The notes below the pieces were generated by a model that saw only the letters and a list, made by a program, of their open reading frames with translations, did not search any database and was not told where the DNA came from. A DNA stretch of 64,000 nt from Chrysaora quinquecirrha. Lineage: Eukaryota > Cnidaria > Scyphozoa > Semaeostomeae > Pelagiidae. The first letter of the stretch is position 1. Each line of letters begins with the position of its first letter. Below, in pieces: positions 11,526 through 23,782 of the stretch. Where the stretch lies: NCBI GenBank assembly GCA_014526335.1, contig JACTAT010000049.1, forward strand, positions 1,643,189 to 1,707,188. The letters run 5' to 3'. The position numbers and the translations under genes are program-made.

Positions 11526-12120
11526 TTATTGTGTGTTTTTAGTAAAGCCTGAAGATTGCGTACTTCCAACGTTTGGGCACCTAAAACATCTTGCAAAAGA
11601 ATGAGTTTGAGAATTACAAAACGAACAATATATTCTGCGAATTCTTGGACCTTGTGCTTGCCGAGAATATGAATCTATGTGAGGCTGCTGATCAGAACTT
11701 GGCCAGGGATAAGGAGCCAAAGATGCGCCTGGCCGGCCACGAGATGAATTAGAGCTGGCTGCATAGGATTTATCAACTTTGCCAATTGCGTCTAAAATTT
11801 TTTTCATAATCTTTGTCTCCCAAAAGAGCCAAGATATAACGCTTAAATTGTTCAGATGAGCAGTTGATTCTCTCCAACAAGGTGGAATAAACTGTGGCGT
11901 AATACCTTGCTTTAGCGTGCCACTGTTCTTGGGCGATTAGCTTTAACCGTTATGCTTTATCCAAAGCTTGGTACTTATAAAAATCGTGATATCAGCGTAG
12001 GGCATATTGGACTATTTCTTTCTTGAACGTCTTGACTGATGTGCGCTGCCCTTTTTCAACTGCCTCTAACCGTTTGAGTAAATCATTCATTTTGTTTTGG
12101 GGCTAGGAGTCAAATAAATG
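11526..12120 (-). pseudogene. Gag region of DIRS-order element with CCHC zinc knuckle
   Basis: The C-terminal frame (11526-11807) contains a perfect C-x2-C-x4-H-x4-C knuckle ('CSFCNSQTHSFARC'), preceded by a Ser/Arg/Pro-rich stretch. Upstream (to about 12120) the frames 'MNDLLKRLEAVEKGQ', 'FKKEIVQYALR' and 'INCSSEQFKRYILALLGD' give a coiled-coil-like gag body with several stops. Gag would package element RNA through the knuckle. Broken here. Confidence 0.6.
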
Positions 12121-12242
12121 ACAAAATTAATCATAGATAAATTCAAATATTGGAAACATTATTCCAGACTTAGAGGCATAAAAATTGCCCATAGTTAGAA
12201 ATAAATGACAGGCTACAGTTAATTTCGTTCAGCCTTTTGTTT

Positions 12243-12745
12243 ACACAGGTCCAACTGCCAAAAATACGGTGGCAGGGCCAATAATTATCAATATGTTCTT
12301 GATGATAAGCATATCTTTCTTAGGTCACTGTCAAGAAGCCAAAAGCAATAAATTTACATGACAGGCCACAATCAAATTTGTTGAATGTTTTGTTGATTTA
12401 CACAGGTCCAACTGCCAAAGGTCCAACTGCCAAAAATAGGTGGCAGGGCCAATAATTATCAATATGTTCTTGATGATAAGTAAATCTTTCCTAGGCCACT
12501 GTCAAGAATCCAAAAGCAATATATTTACATGACAGGCCACAATCAAATTTGTTGAGGGTTTTGTTAATTTACACAGGTCCAACTGCCAAAAATACGTGGC
12601 AGGGCCAATAATTATCAATATTTTCTTGATGAGAAGCAAATCTTTCCTAGGCCACTGTCAAGAATCCAAAAGCAATAAATTTAAATGACAGGCAACAATC
12701 CAATTTGTTGAGCGTTTTGTTGATTTACACAGGTCCAACTGCCAA
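12243..12745. repeat. Tandem repeat, about 160-bp unit, four copies
   Basis: Units begin with ACACAGGTCCAACTGCC at about 12243, 12401, 12572 and 12728, giving spacings near 158, 171 and 156 bp. The last copy is partial and runs into the gag N-terminus. Copy two has an internal micro-duplication of AGGTCCAACTGCCAAA. Each unit also contains GTGGCAGGGCCAATAATTATC. The array interrupts the gag coding of the DIRS-order element. Confidence 0.85.
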
Positions 12746-12893
12746 AAATGTGGTTGATTTTGACCTTGTGCTCCTGGCTCAGCAGGAACAGCAGGTGCAG
12801 CAGCTTCGGCTTGAGCATTAGGAGCAAGAGCCCTTGCAAAACATCATTGATGACAGGAACGGGAGCTTGTGAACCACTGTTGTTTTGAGCCAT
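12746..12893 (-). pseudogene. Gag N-terminus of DIRS-order element
   Basis: An ATG at 12893 starts 'MAQNNSGSQAPVPVINDVLQ'. The published-style continuation is poor in this frame, but a neighbouring frame gives an Ala/Pro/Gln-rich spacer ('LAPNAQAEAAAPAVPAEPG'), suggesting one frameshift near 12835. The sequence then enters the 160-bp tandem repeats. Confidence 0.45.
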
Positions 12894-14869
12894 GACTCTT
12901 CAGGCAGCGACGGACTTCGGGAACGGTTGGAACGTTCTTCACTGGATATTGATAGCTGCTAAAGAGCATTATGCCACGCGATGATTTTATACTCTTAAAA
13001 ACCCCTCTAGAGAGCGTGAGAAGGCCACAAAAACACCCCAGGGGATTCTATAGATGCTATCTTAGCCTCATGCAAGAATTCAGAGATTTTCATCCAGTGA
13101 GAATACTTATTCATTAGTATCATTGATTTTTGCATAATCGATATGTTCATTGAATGAGATAATGTCGATAAGTTACGGGGATAAGGTAGATAAGGTCTAT
13201 AAGTCAGAGGGATAGGGTTTGGTTTTGTAAGATAAATTTTCAAGTCATTCTAGAACGAGTCTGAAATGAATGCAAAAGATAAACTTGTCATTGAAAGTCA
13301 ATAATTTTTCCCGAAGGAAGAATTCATGTTTGATTACTTCATTGGCAGTAAACACTGACACAAGAAGTGAGCAGAAGTGAGCAGGATGCAAGGTATGCAA
13401 GGTTCAACATCAGAGTTGCTTGTATTATCCCCTAGAAAAGATTTGAATCCCTTTAGAAAATTCAAGGAAGAAAGGGTTGCCACCATCACCATCACCACCA
13501 CCACCACAGCCACTTAACGAGGACCCTCAAGAAAGGTTGGACAGGAAAAACTAGCCTGCGCGCAGCCTGGAACGCTTCTTCAAAAAGTGTGCAGTCTGGG
13601 ACCATGATTCAAGGGAACATGTATCAGAATGCAGGGTCAGAATGCAGAGCTTGGATAACTGTTCCAAGATATGGAAGCTGGCCTTGGGATACAATGCCAA
13701 CTTGGTCACTTTACCTGGTAGAGTATCAATTTTAAATAGAATCTATACTGCACTTTACATTTAAACAGAATACTTTTGAAATTGAATGTTTAGGAATTAG
13801 ATGGACACAGTTTTTGAAAGTCAGTATGTGTACATCTATTTTGAATGACAGCCTGGTTCTCACCCTTAGTGAAAATCATATATAGAATGAGGAATGATAA
13901 AAAAAACCAAGAGCAAGAAGAAAAAAAAGATTTTCAGATTCTTTTAGTATCTCCCATCCATCATTTAACACTCCTTAAATTATCCCCTCATCTTTTACTT
14001 TTGATAAATTTTTATTCAACAATATTTTCAAGCTTCAGTTTTTCATTCATTTCTACATTATTTTTCTTCAGTTATTTTCTTCTTGTAAGTGTTGCTTAGG
14101 TTATAATATGGTATATCTTATTGGTATCTCTAAGTCGCATTTGTTTAAGGGTGTAATGTTAGATTTCATGTAAGACAATCCTCGATGCGGCACTACCTAC
14201 GTTTCTTGGCATTAATATGTTTTGTACCGACAAATGAGCCGCTTGTCATTAAGTATATTCCTATTGTGGTTTTCTTAAGAGTCTTTTATCTATAAATAGA
14301 TGATTCACATTTGTTAGAGGAGAGTGCAGATTAGACAGAATGCAAGAAAGACAGAAATGAAGAAGATATGGCGAGTTGGGCTGTTTCAGTGCAGGCTAAG
14401 TAGGCCAGTAGTATTCATAATTTTCAATCACAACCACACCATCATTTTCCATTTTTCAAGTTATTTTCCAACCGAAAAAATTTCCAGTGTGAATCTAAAA
14501 TTAACCAATCGCTGTTTGATTGAGGTTAATCAAATCATTTCCTTGCCATTTTTAAGGCAATTTCTACCCTCGGTGATTGGTTGTTTACTAGAATACCATT
14601 GGTCAACCGACACAATGGGAAATATTTTCTTGTTCAAGATAAAAAGATGTGCACTTTGTACCAGAGCAACTCTAATGCATTTCAGCTGTGCCAAATTGAT
14701 CCAGATCGGATGCCTTTTAGCCTGCGCGCAGACCCAATTATTCCAAGGAAGAAAGGGTCTGCGCAACTTCGAATGATTCCTTACTACGGGCTTTTCCAAG
14801 TTTCGGGAAAATAATTTATGCAATAATAATTAATACATGCAATGCAATTTCTATTTTGTGCTGTCTGTC
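12894..14869. other. No gene recognised
   Basis: Left part probably includes the 5' terminal region of the DIRS-order element. A short (CAC/ACC)n run lies near 13480-13510. The palindrome-containing string AGCCTGCGCGCAG occurs near 13552 and again near 14719, both next to TTCC/GGAA-rich sequence, and may mark a MITE end. ORFs on both strands around 14.3-14.8 kb lack domains. Confidence 0.45.
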
Positions 14870-16960
14870 ATGGCGGAAAAAGCATCGCATTCAGTTTTCA
14901 GCGAATCAAAGTTTTCAGAGGCCTTATCTACAGCTTGTTATTTTCTTGGCGTGGAGAGGTTTTACGAAGACCAAAAAGAAGCCCTTCGCCAGTTTTTTAG
15001 AGGAAAGGATTTATTTTTTAATGCTCATACCAGGTACGGAAAGTCTCTGATAGTTCAGGCCATTCCTATTGTTGCGGATGTACTTAATGACAAGTTGATT
15101 CCCTCAAGTGTTGTATTGGTGATATCACTGTTGACATCTCTCATACTCGACCAAGTCCAGCATATAAATAAGTCATTTGGAATTCGTGCAGCAGCAAACC
15201 ACAAAAGCCAGAGCAACGAGATCTTGGAAGGCATAGAGTAAGGAGGTGTGTACTCCATCGTCTACACAACGCCAGAAGCATTCCTTGCAAACAAACAATG
15301 GAGAATATAAGCGAGTTCAGACACATTTAGAGAGGACTGTGTAGCAATTGTTGTAGATTAAGCTCATTGCCTCGTTCACTGGTAAGAAATGTTGTTTCTG
15401 TTTTCTAAGAAAACCTTAATAGGTCTACGTATGACATAAAATACAATGTTCTTCATTTAGCCACACAGTGAATACCCAAAATTAGATATTATCTCTTAAA
15501 AATATTTCTTTTTAAATAAAAACCAACTTTAATTGACTTAACTTTTTAAAAATTGATTGCAGGGTAAAGTCAACTTCTCATCAGGCCACCCCGTTTAGGA
15601 AATGGTATGCACATGTGAATGAATTGAAATCCTTGCTTCATTCTTCCACAAAATTTGCAGTTTTCACTGCAACTGCAACAAAAGGAACAAAAAATTTACA
15701 GCATGCTGCACTTGAATGTTTGCAACACATTTGCTATTGAAAACCACCTTTCAGGGGAAACATCAGTTGCTATTTTAGCTACATTGGAAAGGAGATCCCC
15801 ATTGAGTACATTTTTTCACCACTGCTCAATCAGCTGAAAAGGGAACATGAGAAAACAGAAAGATGCATTATATTTTGTCAAACCCGTAAACAGTGTGCCA
15901 TACTTTATAATTTATTTCATGCAGCTCTTGGTAAAGAAATGTATGTCAATGGGATTCTAAGGAATAACCAATCCTTTGTGCAAATGTTCCATGCTGGAAG
16001 TCCTGAATCTGTGAAGCTGCATGTTGTCAAAGAAATGACACAAAAAGAAAGTCATTTCCGAGTTCTGATTTGCACAATAGCTTTTGGCATGGGCATTGAT
16101 TGCAAGAATGTTTACTGCAGCATTCATTTTGGTCCATCAAGTACCGTGGAAAACTTTGTCCAAGAAACAGGTAGATTAGGAAGAGATGGAAAATTGTGCT
16201 TTTGTTATATTTTGTACTATGGTTTACTTTCATCTCATTGCGATGAACAGATTAAAGCTTTATTAGGAACAGAAGTCTGTCCCCAAAAATTAATTGGCAA
16301 ATTCTTCACAGCAACATCAAATGAAGATGGTGAACAAAAAGGCTGTCTTTGCTGTGACCTATGCAGCATTATTTGTTGTTCTACAGAACATGGAAAACTT
16401 CCTGCCAAGCCTTTTTGCATGTCTGCCGTTGAAAAAAAGTAGCTGATCGTATGCGTGAGGTATCTAATGACCAAAAGAAATTGCTCTATGGGAAATTATC
16501 GTCTTACAGAGAATCTTTTTTGCCAGATAGCACTAATCATTTCCTACCTGTTGGTTCAACCACCATCTTATTTGAATTTGATAATTATCAAATTAATTAA
16601 ATTTTGCAGAATTGTGCACAGCTGTGTAATATGCAAGACATAATCAATAAGATAGAGCTCTGGAGAAATATTCATGCAAATAATGTTTTCCTTGCATTAA
16701 ATGAAGTTTTTGATGACATGGACAAAGATTGTCAGTCACGTCTGTTATCAGAGAGTGATGTTGAAGAAATGGAGGTAGTACTTGAAGAGTGGGAAGAAAT
16801 AAGGGATGACGATTCAAGAGCAGAACTGTTTGATGACTCCAAATTTGCATCATTGTCAAAAGTTACAGAAGACAGTAGTCAGGATGAAAGTATGGAGAGT
16901 GACAATGAGAATGTAAGCGACATTAAAAAATTAGTAACAGATGATATTGCCTTTTTATAG
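14870..16960 (+). pseudogene. RecQ-like ATP-dependent DNA helicase, decayed
   Basis: The ATG at 14870 (GTCATGG, good context) starts 'MAEKASHSVFSESKF', preferred over an ATG at 14837. Motifs in order are a Q-motif-like 'FYEDQKEAL', Walker A altered to 'HTRYGKS', motif Ia, 'YTTPEAFL', motif II 'VVD*AH' where the DEAH Glu codon is TAA (15359-15361), motif III 'FTATATKGT', motif IV 'IIFCQTRKQC', motif V 'VLICTIAFGMGID' and motif VI 'QETGRLGRDG'. A Cys-rich cluster 'CLCCDLC' follows, then an acidic tail (16.6-16.96 kb). A GT-AG intron at 15382-15562 splits a Trp codon. Stops at 15239, about 15308 and 15359, plus frame changes, make it non-functional. RecQ enzymes unwind DNA 3'-5'; this multi-copy subfamily is of unknown role. 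Confidence 0.8.
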
Positions 16961-17102
16961 CTATTTAAAAGAATTATTATGATAGTTGTATTCTAAGTTT
17001 TCAGCATTTTGGGCTTAAAAAGAATCAAGTAAAATGTTAAATCACTGGATAAAAAAAGAGCAACGGGCAAAGATCCCATTCTGCCAAAACTAGTTTCTCT
17101 CA
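16702..17102 (+). repeat. Duplicated segment, copy A (helicase tail plus RT scrap)
   Basis: About 400 bp here is nearly identical to 29988-30386. It starts at TTTTTGATGACATGG, covers the acidic helicase C-terminus and its 3' flank, and ends at TTTCTCTCA inside a short RT-like reading frame. Confidence 0.85.
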
Positions 17103-17141
17103 CTGCAGATGAACTTACAGTGCCATTAACTGCAGCTCTAT
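17041..17141 (+). pseudogene. Non-LTR reverse transcriptase N-terminal scrap
   Basis: A short frame reads 'KKRATGKDPILPKLVSL' and then 'ADELTVPLTAAL' before a stop. This matches the 'kAtG.D.ip.klLk' opening of LINE RT fingers. Only about 30 codons survive. It sits directly 3' of the helicase tail and is partly included in the duplicated segment. Confidence 0.5.
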
Positions 17142-17559
17142 AACTCAGAAAATTACACAAAACCAAATGGTTAGAAAATGACTAATGCAACTCCCAATAA
17201 TTTAAAAGTTCTAATACTGTAATAAATCAGAAATGAATGAATAGCTACTGTATGATACATCTATTGGGGCATCAAACTTATTAAAAGAAAAATAGAATAA
17301 GAAGGTGTTATTCTTTTCAATATTTCAGGTTTTTCCAATCCTTATTAGGATCTCATTTATCAAATTTTAAGAATAAAAGACAGTTGGGGAAGTTTTTTCT
17401 TTCACCAGATGAATGCCGTGCATGCATTTTCTGTTGTGTTCTGAGAATGTTCTCCTTGTTTTCAATGTTTTTTGTACATTTTTAAGCTTTTTCGGAATTC
17501 TGACCCCCCCCCCATCCCTCCATTTACCGTTTATTAAGAACCCCATCATTTGATTTTAG
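17142..17559. other. No gene recognised
   Basis: AT-rich spacer between the convergent helicase and DUF6589-like pseudogenes. It includes a short C-run near 17503-17511. No domain-bearing frame was seen. Confidence 0.5.
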
Positions 17560-18830
17560 AAATATGTTTCCCTATTCATTAAGTTTATGTGTTGGTGGTA
17601 ACTACAGAAATTTAACGTGCACACTTGTTCGACTTTACTTTTTTTGTGTGTTAATCCATCTGTACAATGCAGTGATGTCAAGATTTGCCAACAAACTATC
17701 TTTAATTCTATTAAAATGGTGATAGCTCCTTCCAGGTACACATTCCATTGATTTTTCTTTGACAACTTTCCTTAGGTCTTCATCAGTTTTCTGGCTGAAG
17801 TGCTTTCCAGATCTTTTCGTTACCTCACACATTTTGTCAAGTTTTCCAACAATTCTTTGTTAACTGCAAGGGATCTGCAGTACCTATCGATGGCTTTTCT
17901 ATTTAGGGCATTTCGCCCAAGATTTCTCATGACGATCTTGATTAACCTATTGTAATGTTCAAGAGCTAAATCTAATGGAATATTTCCACTGAGGCCTGGT
18001 TTTGATTTGTAAAACCTGTTCCACATCAGCCTTTGTGCAGCTTGTGGGCTAAGGAGGCTTTTTTTGCATTAGAAGATATAATGCCTCTAGGGCATATTTT
18101 CTGCTGCCTGCTCCATCTTCTTTTAAATAAGGAAGCAGAAACTTCCAACATCTGATAAGACGCAAACCATCGCCTTCAGATATTGCATCATAGAAGTTTC
18201 TCAAAAGCATTCCAACTTCTAAGAAAGCAGACTGGTAATTAAAGACATCATCAGGAACACCATCTGCCTTTGACTTACTGCTCTCATCAAAAACAGCTCC
18301 AGCATGTGTTTTTGCATGGTCACGTCTCCTTTTCCCATCATATCGGAAGCTTTTCAAACAGCCATCAAACCTACACACATACCTATCGACAACACCTTGC
18401 CCACCAGGCATAGGAATTTGCTTTACCTCATTTGAACCTTTTTTCATTTCATCATAGATTGCTTGAACTTTATCCTCCCGCAAAATATATTTATCAACAA
18501 CCTTAGCAGCTAAAGTGTTCAAGTAATCAATCTTTTGTTGGTTTGAAAGGCTACCAATGTTCTCAGGCAATTTCTCATTTTTGGGAGTATCATCAATTTC
18601 CTTGATTCCAAGCTCATTCATTGTGGCAGCAACTACCTGTGCCTCTAATTTGAGTAAAAAGAATTTCTTGCACACACTAACATTCTTTGCAACATCTGTG
18701 CTAACATTTCTTCGGTTTATCAGTTTTCTATCACTGTACAGTGTACATTTGTCAGTAAGTGCAGTTGGACGATAGAAGTTGTTTAATATGAGCTTGAAGA
18801 AAATTAATGAGCAATCAAACAGTTATTTCC
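17560..18830 (-). pseudogene. DUF6589-like protein with C2H2-like finger, frameshifted
   Basis: The longest frame (18049-18675) extends without stops upstream to about 18800 ('NFYRPTALTDKCTLY', 'INRRNVSTDVAKNVSVCKKFF'), lacking a clear ATG. It contains a finger 'CRFDGCLKSFRYDGKRRRDH' (C-x4-C-x12-H-x4-H), then 'FNYQSAFLEVGMLLRNFYDAISEGDG' in the region I associate with DUF6589. A frameshift at a poly-T run near 18066 continues into 'GLSGNIPLDLALEHYNRLIK', 'LGRNALNRKAIDRYCRSL', and a second shift near 17825 into 'SGKHFSQKTDEDL' and 'CVPGRSYHHFNRIKDSLL'. The 'NIPLD...EH.NR' block is the most diagnostic. DUF6589 has no known activity; it is multi-copy in cnidarians and fungi. Confidence 0.6.
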
Positions 18831-20985
18831 TCAAGAATTCTTCATAATTTGCTATTTATCTGCACACACTAAATCTATTTTTTCTTCATTAAGTAAGATC
18901 TAATTGAGAAATATGTAAGTGATGTTAGTGTTATTTTTGTCAGTTACTCTTTTGTACTTAATTGTAGGTGGGGTCAAATAAGCAGGGGGGGGAGATTTTT
19001 CTAAATTTTTTGTAAAGTGGGGGTCATACTAAAATGACCTACAGGGAATCTCTGGAATATTCCCTTGAAACGGTTGCTGAAATAAAATTGGGGTGGATAT
19101 TCAAGAATCACGAATTTCTAAGATCACATATAAGAATTTATCATCTTACATGTGAAGAAGAAATGTTTACAGAATTTTCCTGAATTACCTCCAAAATTTT
19201 CATTCCTCCATGGAAATCAGCAATTTCAAAGTGAATTCCTTCAAGTCTTTCACTGGCTGTAAAACCATTTGCGACCTCAAACACTCCATTTACACTTCTC
19301 TCGTTGTTTCGTTTTCAGTAGTTTAGACACAAATATCAGTTAAGGTTATTGAAATTGATACACTGATTATAAAACATGTCATGATATGCTTACAAGCTTG
19401 AATGGAAAATTAAAGAGATGAGTTTAAATCAGCTAAAAATTCAAGACGAGGAATTTGCATCTCTTGCTGGGGGTATTGTGACTCTACCTTTTCCTCTTTT
19501 TCTTCAACTACAGACAGTAGCTACATCAATGCGAATCAAAATTTCTTACTACTAGTATTGTTCTGTTGTTCCCTGATAAATTTTTTCAAGCATCACTATT
19601 ATATGAGAGGTTCCAAGGCCTAATTTCCTAGCCTAAAAATTGTGGTTTTCCAATTTTAATACATGTAATAATATAATTGGTAAAGGTTACATAAATGCAA
19701 AATAGCTATTATAGGCATGTTTCCTCTCCCAACATTGCAAACTTACTGACCTCACGCTTCTTCTCACAAAAAATGAGAAAATTAGAAAATTATAGCTAGA
19801 TAAAAATATTAAAAAGATGCATTTGGAGGTTGCCATATTGACTCAGAACAGGGAGATTCGAGAACATAGATCTAATCGAAATCGAGGCTCCAAAGTGAGA
19901 CTTTGTGTAAAACATCCAAAATACTTGAAAATTTTGCTCAATGAAGTTAGGCCCGGGCACCTTTCCACGGTGGGCAAACTCGAAAAAATATTGCCCGGGA
20001 AACTAAAAGAAAGCTGTTAGAATATGAAAAGGGTGTTTGATCAATTAGAAGTATTCTATATTTCGAAAAACTTAAAGTTAAATAATCTCTAAACAAGATT
20101 TATTCAAAAAAATTAATGTCAACCAACTAGTTATACTTCAAACTTGGAATCTTTTATCCTACATACTGTAGTGTACATTGTACATACTGTGTTAGGCACG
20201 GTTAGTCCATTTTAGCTGGCTGTTTGTAGTAGAAGATAAGATTGGTTCTCTCACAGGCTTCCCAGTGTATTATAATGATTAACATATAATGATACTCAAC
20301 TGCCGTCATTGGAATTGTATTTAATTTTTTCAAAAAATGGAACATCCCCAAAACTCAGACGATACTGTTTTTGTCATTTTACCATTAAATGCCACAATAT
20401 GTGCAAGGGACTTTTCCTTAATGTTGCAAAATTAAATCCCTTCAGTTTTTGGTTTGATTACTTCTCTTTCACCAATTCAAATGTTCTTGTTGAAAGGAAA
20501 AAATAACAACTATTCTTCATCAAAAAATTCATTGACAAAGCCCATGAGTTCAATCCTCTTAATTATGAAAGGCTGGAAGCTGCCAGCGAACCAGGTTTTT
20601 GAGCAAGGCGATGCAATGCTCTTTGAATCCTTTCATCTTATTTAAAAGTTAGGATTTATTAGACTGTCCATATATCTTATCAATTATGAGCTTATTTAAA
20701 GAGGTGTGTAGGTTTTCATCTGTAATAAATATTTCTCTTTTTAGGTGAGCCTCAAATTCAGAGAAGTGAGCCCCATTCTCAATCTGAAACCCTTCCATCT
20801 CCCTTAACCATCCCCAACACTACTTTGACCCCACCACAAAGAAATCATACATTGATTGATTTTGTTCTCAATATTCCTTATGATCCAACAGTTCCCATCT
20901 CCTTTGCTGTTCCAATGACAAAGCCTCTTCACATCATGCTTTTGACGTTTTTGCTCTTGTCCTCTTTCTAGCATAAGCAATATGC
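18831..20985. other. No gene recognised; short CCCGGGCA inverted repeat
   Basis: AT-rich, with short chance ORFs. Near 19950-20000 a GC-rich islet has GCCCGGGCA and TGCCCGGG in inverted arrangement. Around 20745-20970, Pro/Ser-rich frames preceded by TTTTTAG may be an exon of the integrase-related pseudogene that follows, but this is weak. Confidence 0.4.
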
Positions 20986-21577
20986 TGTGGCTGTTGCCTC
21001 TAAATGTTTTTCTAAAAAGCAAATGCAGGCAATGTTGTCCATCATTTCTAAGAACAGTAGAAATTTGTGGTTTGGCAGAAATTCTAGAAAACCAATTTAT
21101 AGCCTAAAATACGATGTGCTTGGTGATTTAGTTGTAAGAAAATACTGCGATCTTCCAGTAATTGTGCACCGTTCTTACAGCAAAACACAGAAATGTATTC
21201 TTGAGTCAAAAGAGGTTGTTTGTGAAGATGACATTCAAGCTGTTTTGGGAGACATCCATTATTCTATGGTCAATGGTGTCAGGTTGTGTGTCCCTGGTGG
21301 AGTCAATGCCGTAAGCAAGGCATTTAATGCAAAGTTCTTTTTTAAGGGTGTTTTTAAGAAAATAAAAACATTCCTTAAAAGCTGCCAATCTTTTAGGGTG
21401 AAAACTACTTTGCCTATGACCCAAACCCATCCTCCAAAGCCAATAAGATCATTTCGTCCACACGAAAGGCTTCAATACGATTTGAACCATTGGGCACCAC
21501 AAAAGAAACAATCTTTCATGAAAGATAACACTTGGGGATTTCGCTGTGGCCGTGCTGCAGAAAGAGAGCATGTGTAG
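20986..21577 (+). pseudogene. Integrase-like (Ginger/SCAND3/KRBA2-type) remnant
   Basis: The frame from about 20987 contains 'YCDLPVIVHRSY', 'DDIQAVLGDIHYSMVNGVR', 'FKKIKTFLKSCQSF' and 'PIRSFRPHERLQYDLNHWAP'. The spacing is that of an HHCC integrase zinc-binding domain (with the last Cys of C-x2-C replaced by Phe) followed by the first catalytic Asp strand ('QYDL'). The catalytic core then breaks off at 'NTWGFR' and runs into unrelated sequence before a stop at 21577. The second Asp and Glu are absent. Likely from a cut-and-paste element whose integrase resembles domesticated SCAND3/KRBA2-type proteins; the exact family is uncertain. Confidence 0.6.
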
Positions 21578-23782
21578 AGCTATATCACGCCATTTTCCTT
21601 TCCGCTCCAATTCGGTGCACCGAAGAGAAGTTACTTCACCATAAGCCTCTGGAAAGTGGTGAAAGCGGAGCTGGAAGCACTGGCACGACATCTACATTGA
21701 CAAATGTGCTAATGCTGAACAAGTTAAATTGATCACATCAACACGAAACAATGGGGAAAAAACTCCAGAGTGTGAAGTATGATGAAAGCAATACTACCCT
21801 GTGGATGCTCAGGACCCTTAAATTTGGCTCTTATCCAGAAAGCCCGAAGCCCAACCTTGTCCCCAGGCCCCAAATTTCCTCCAATCTTTACCAGAAAATT
21901 GATTTTGGCCCTGGTACCAGCCAGAAAATCAGCCAAAATACTGGCAATTTTGGCCTAGGCACAAAACAAGATGTAGATTCTGAAAGCAGATGTTCTTAGA
22001 AAGGGAAATGCAAAGAATTCCTATTGTTTGAACAGACATTGACATTGCGAATAGACAAGGTCGATACCAGGGTCGAATATGGACAATGGAGTTTCATGTA
22101 GAGGCCTATTCACCCTGGGGACGAGGTTGCCCAAAGCCAAGTGAGCTTTGCGGCGGAGGAGGGCTGGAAGTAGTGAGAAAAACATCCCCTTTAGAAGCTT
22201 GAAATGACATGAAAATTCTAAGAGACCCTAATATGCATGCATTGTATGTAATGATGTAGGGATGAGTCTCCATAACAAACAATAACTTTTCAGTGAAGAT
22301 AACGAATGTCAAGTTACTTACAAAAATCCCCACATAAACGGTCCTACATAATTTCAAGTTTCAGTGATAACCACTTTAACAACTTTTAATATGATATTTC
22401 ACCATCACATGTCATTCGAAATGTGTACATGTGGAAACATTATTAATATTTGTTGAATAACTTTTTTTGCTTTTTAAGCCAATCTAGAGGGTGTGGACAC
22501 AAAAAGTTTTCTAGCGGAGTATCACCAAAACCCCTTATTTTCTACCTCAATTGCCCTTACATTCCTAGCCACCCCCTTGCCCTATCATCGCTCTGGCCTA
22601 CCGGAAAGTATTTTTATGGATAAGTTGCAAAAATTCTTACATACCTTCTTTTGGAATTCCCTTCCCTTTGTCTTTAAAGACTAAGACTTATAATATCTGT
22701 GCATAATATAGAAGAACAGAATGTATGGGTATAGGTGTTTTGGTTTAAAGAGCAAACCCTCTCCAACAGGTGTCCTTCTCTAATGACCACCCTGTTGGGT
22801 CCGATATCTGAATTAGCCCACCTCCCATTGGTGTCCCCCCTCTTAATGTCATAAAGACGGCATAAAGACCAACATAGAGCAGCAAATCATCACCATTGTT
22901 ATCAGTTATTAGTATTCGTCTTAGCTGCACTGCTGACAGAGCAACATTAAAATGCATTTGAAGATTTGACCATTAAGGTGTATAAGATGCCACTCCAGTA
23001 GTTATGTAAATTGAGGAGTAATCAGACTTGCTAACATAAAAATGAATCATCTGAATATATAATTCTATAGAAACAATGCTTGTTTTTATTAGAAAACTGT
23101 GTCTTTATTCTGTATTTCAACATTTTCTTCATTGGTGCCTTTCTCAAAGCAGTGTCCCACTTAAATGGCACTAATGATTGCAAAAAACTGGGAAATTTTG
23201 GAATGATTTTCATAACTTGAAATCATTCAGTTTCAGTTCAAAACCTTACCTCTATTCATTTTATAGGGAACAAGAGCAGCTTGCGTGCACAGGAATTCTG
23301 GGAGTATTAATCAATAGCTATATGGAGGAGGGGTGAAAAAAAATGACTGATTACACCATCGGGCATTCTCCATGTCAAAATCTCCAATAACTATTCCAAC
23401 TTTCATTTGCTTTTGAATCAACATAGTCAGAAATAGAAGTGTTAACAATTTCTTAATGCTGAAATGAAGGTGCCAGCTTAGAATCTAAAGTCGAAATCTT
23501 CCTATTACTTGAATTTTTTTTTACACGGCCTGCATTTGAAAAAGTGTATATCACATAGCACATTAGTCCTGCAATATGCTTTCAAACTCCGCATTTCTTG
23601 TCACGTGTCTCTTTAAACTGTTCTTTTGAATTCCTTTCTGAGCACCTTTCATTATTTACAATGCTCTTCACAGTACGAGTGTTTGTGTTGAATATCAGAG
23701 ATTTCAATTCCTAATTTATATAAATCTGAGGTTTGAAGTTTGCGTACCGAGCCGCTTTCTCACTTGAACATTCACCCAAAAA
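21578..23782. other. No gene recognised; possible MITE debris
   Basis: A stretch with CCAGGCCCC and CTGGTACCAG-type strings (21.80-21.97 kb) and a CCCTGGGGACGAGGTTG string near 22113 is richer in GC than its surroundings. I associate the latter with anthozoan MITEs, but only from memory. The remainder is AT-rich without domains. Confidence 0.4.

Larger units (their letters stand above)
7925..12893 (-). mobile_element. DIRS-order (DIRS/Ngaro-like) retroelement, degenerate
   Basis: Reading the minus strand from 12893 to 7925, the order is gag N-terminus, a tandem-repeat insertion, gag middle and zinc knuckle, RT, RNase H, and tyrosine recombinase. This order, with a tyrosine recombinase instead of a DDE integrase, defines DIRS-order elements, which integrate without target-site duplication. 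Every module is broken by frameshifts or stops. I could not identify the inverted or split direct terminal repeats, so assignment between DIRS and Ngaro types is open. Confidence 0.75.

Noticed and set aside
13552..14735. AGCCTGCGCGCAG string pair as element ends
   Set aside because: Shared core is only 13 bp, in the same orientation, with different flanks; insufficient to define an element.
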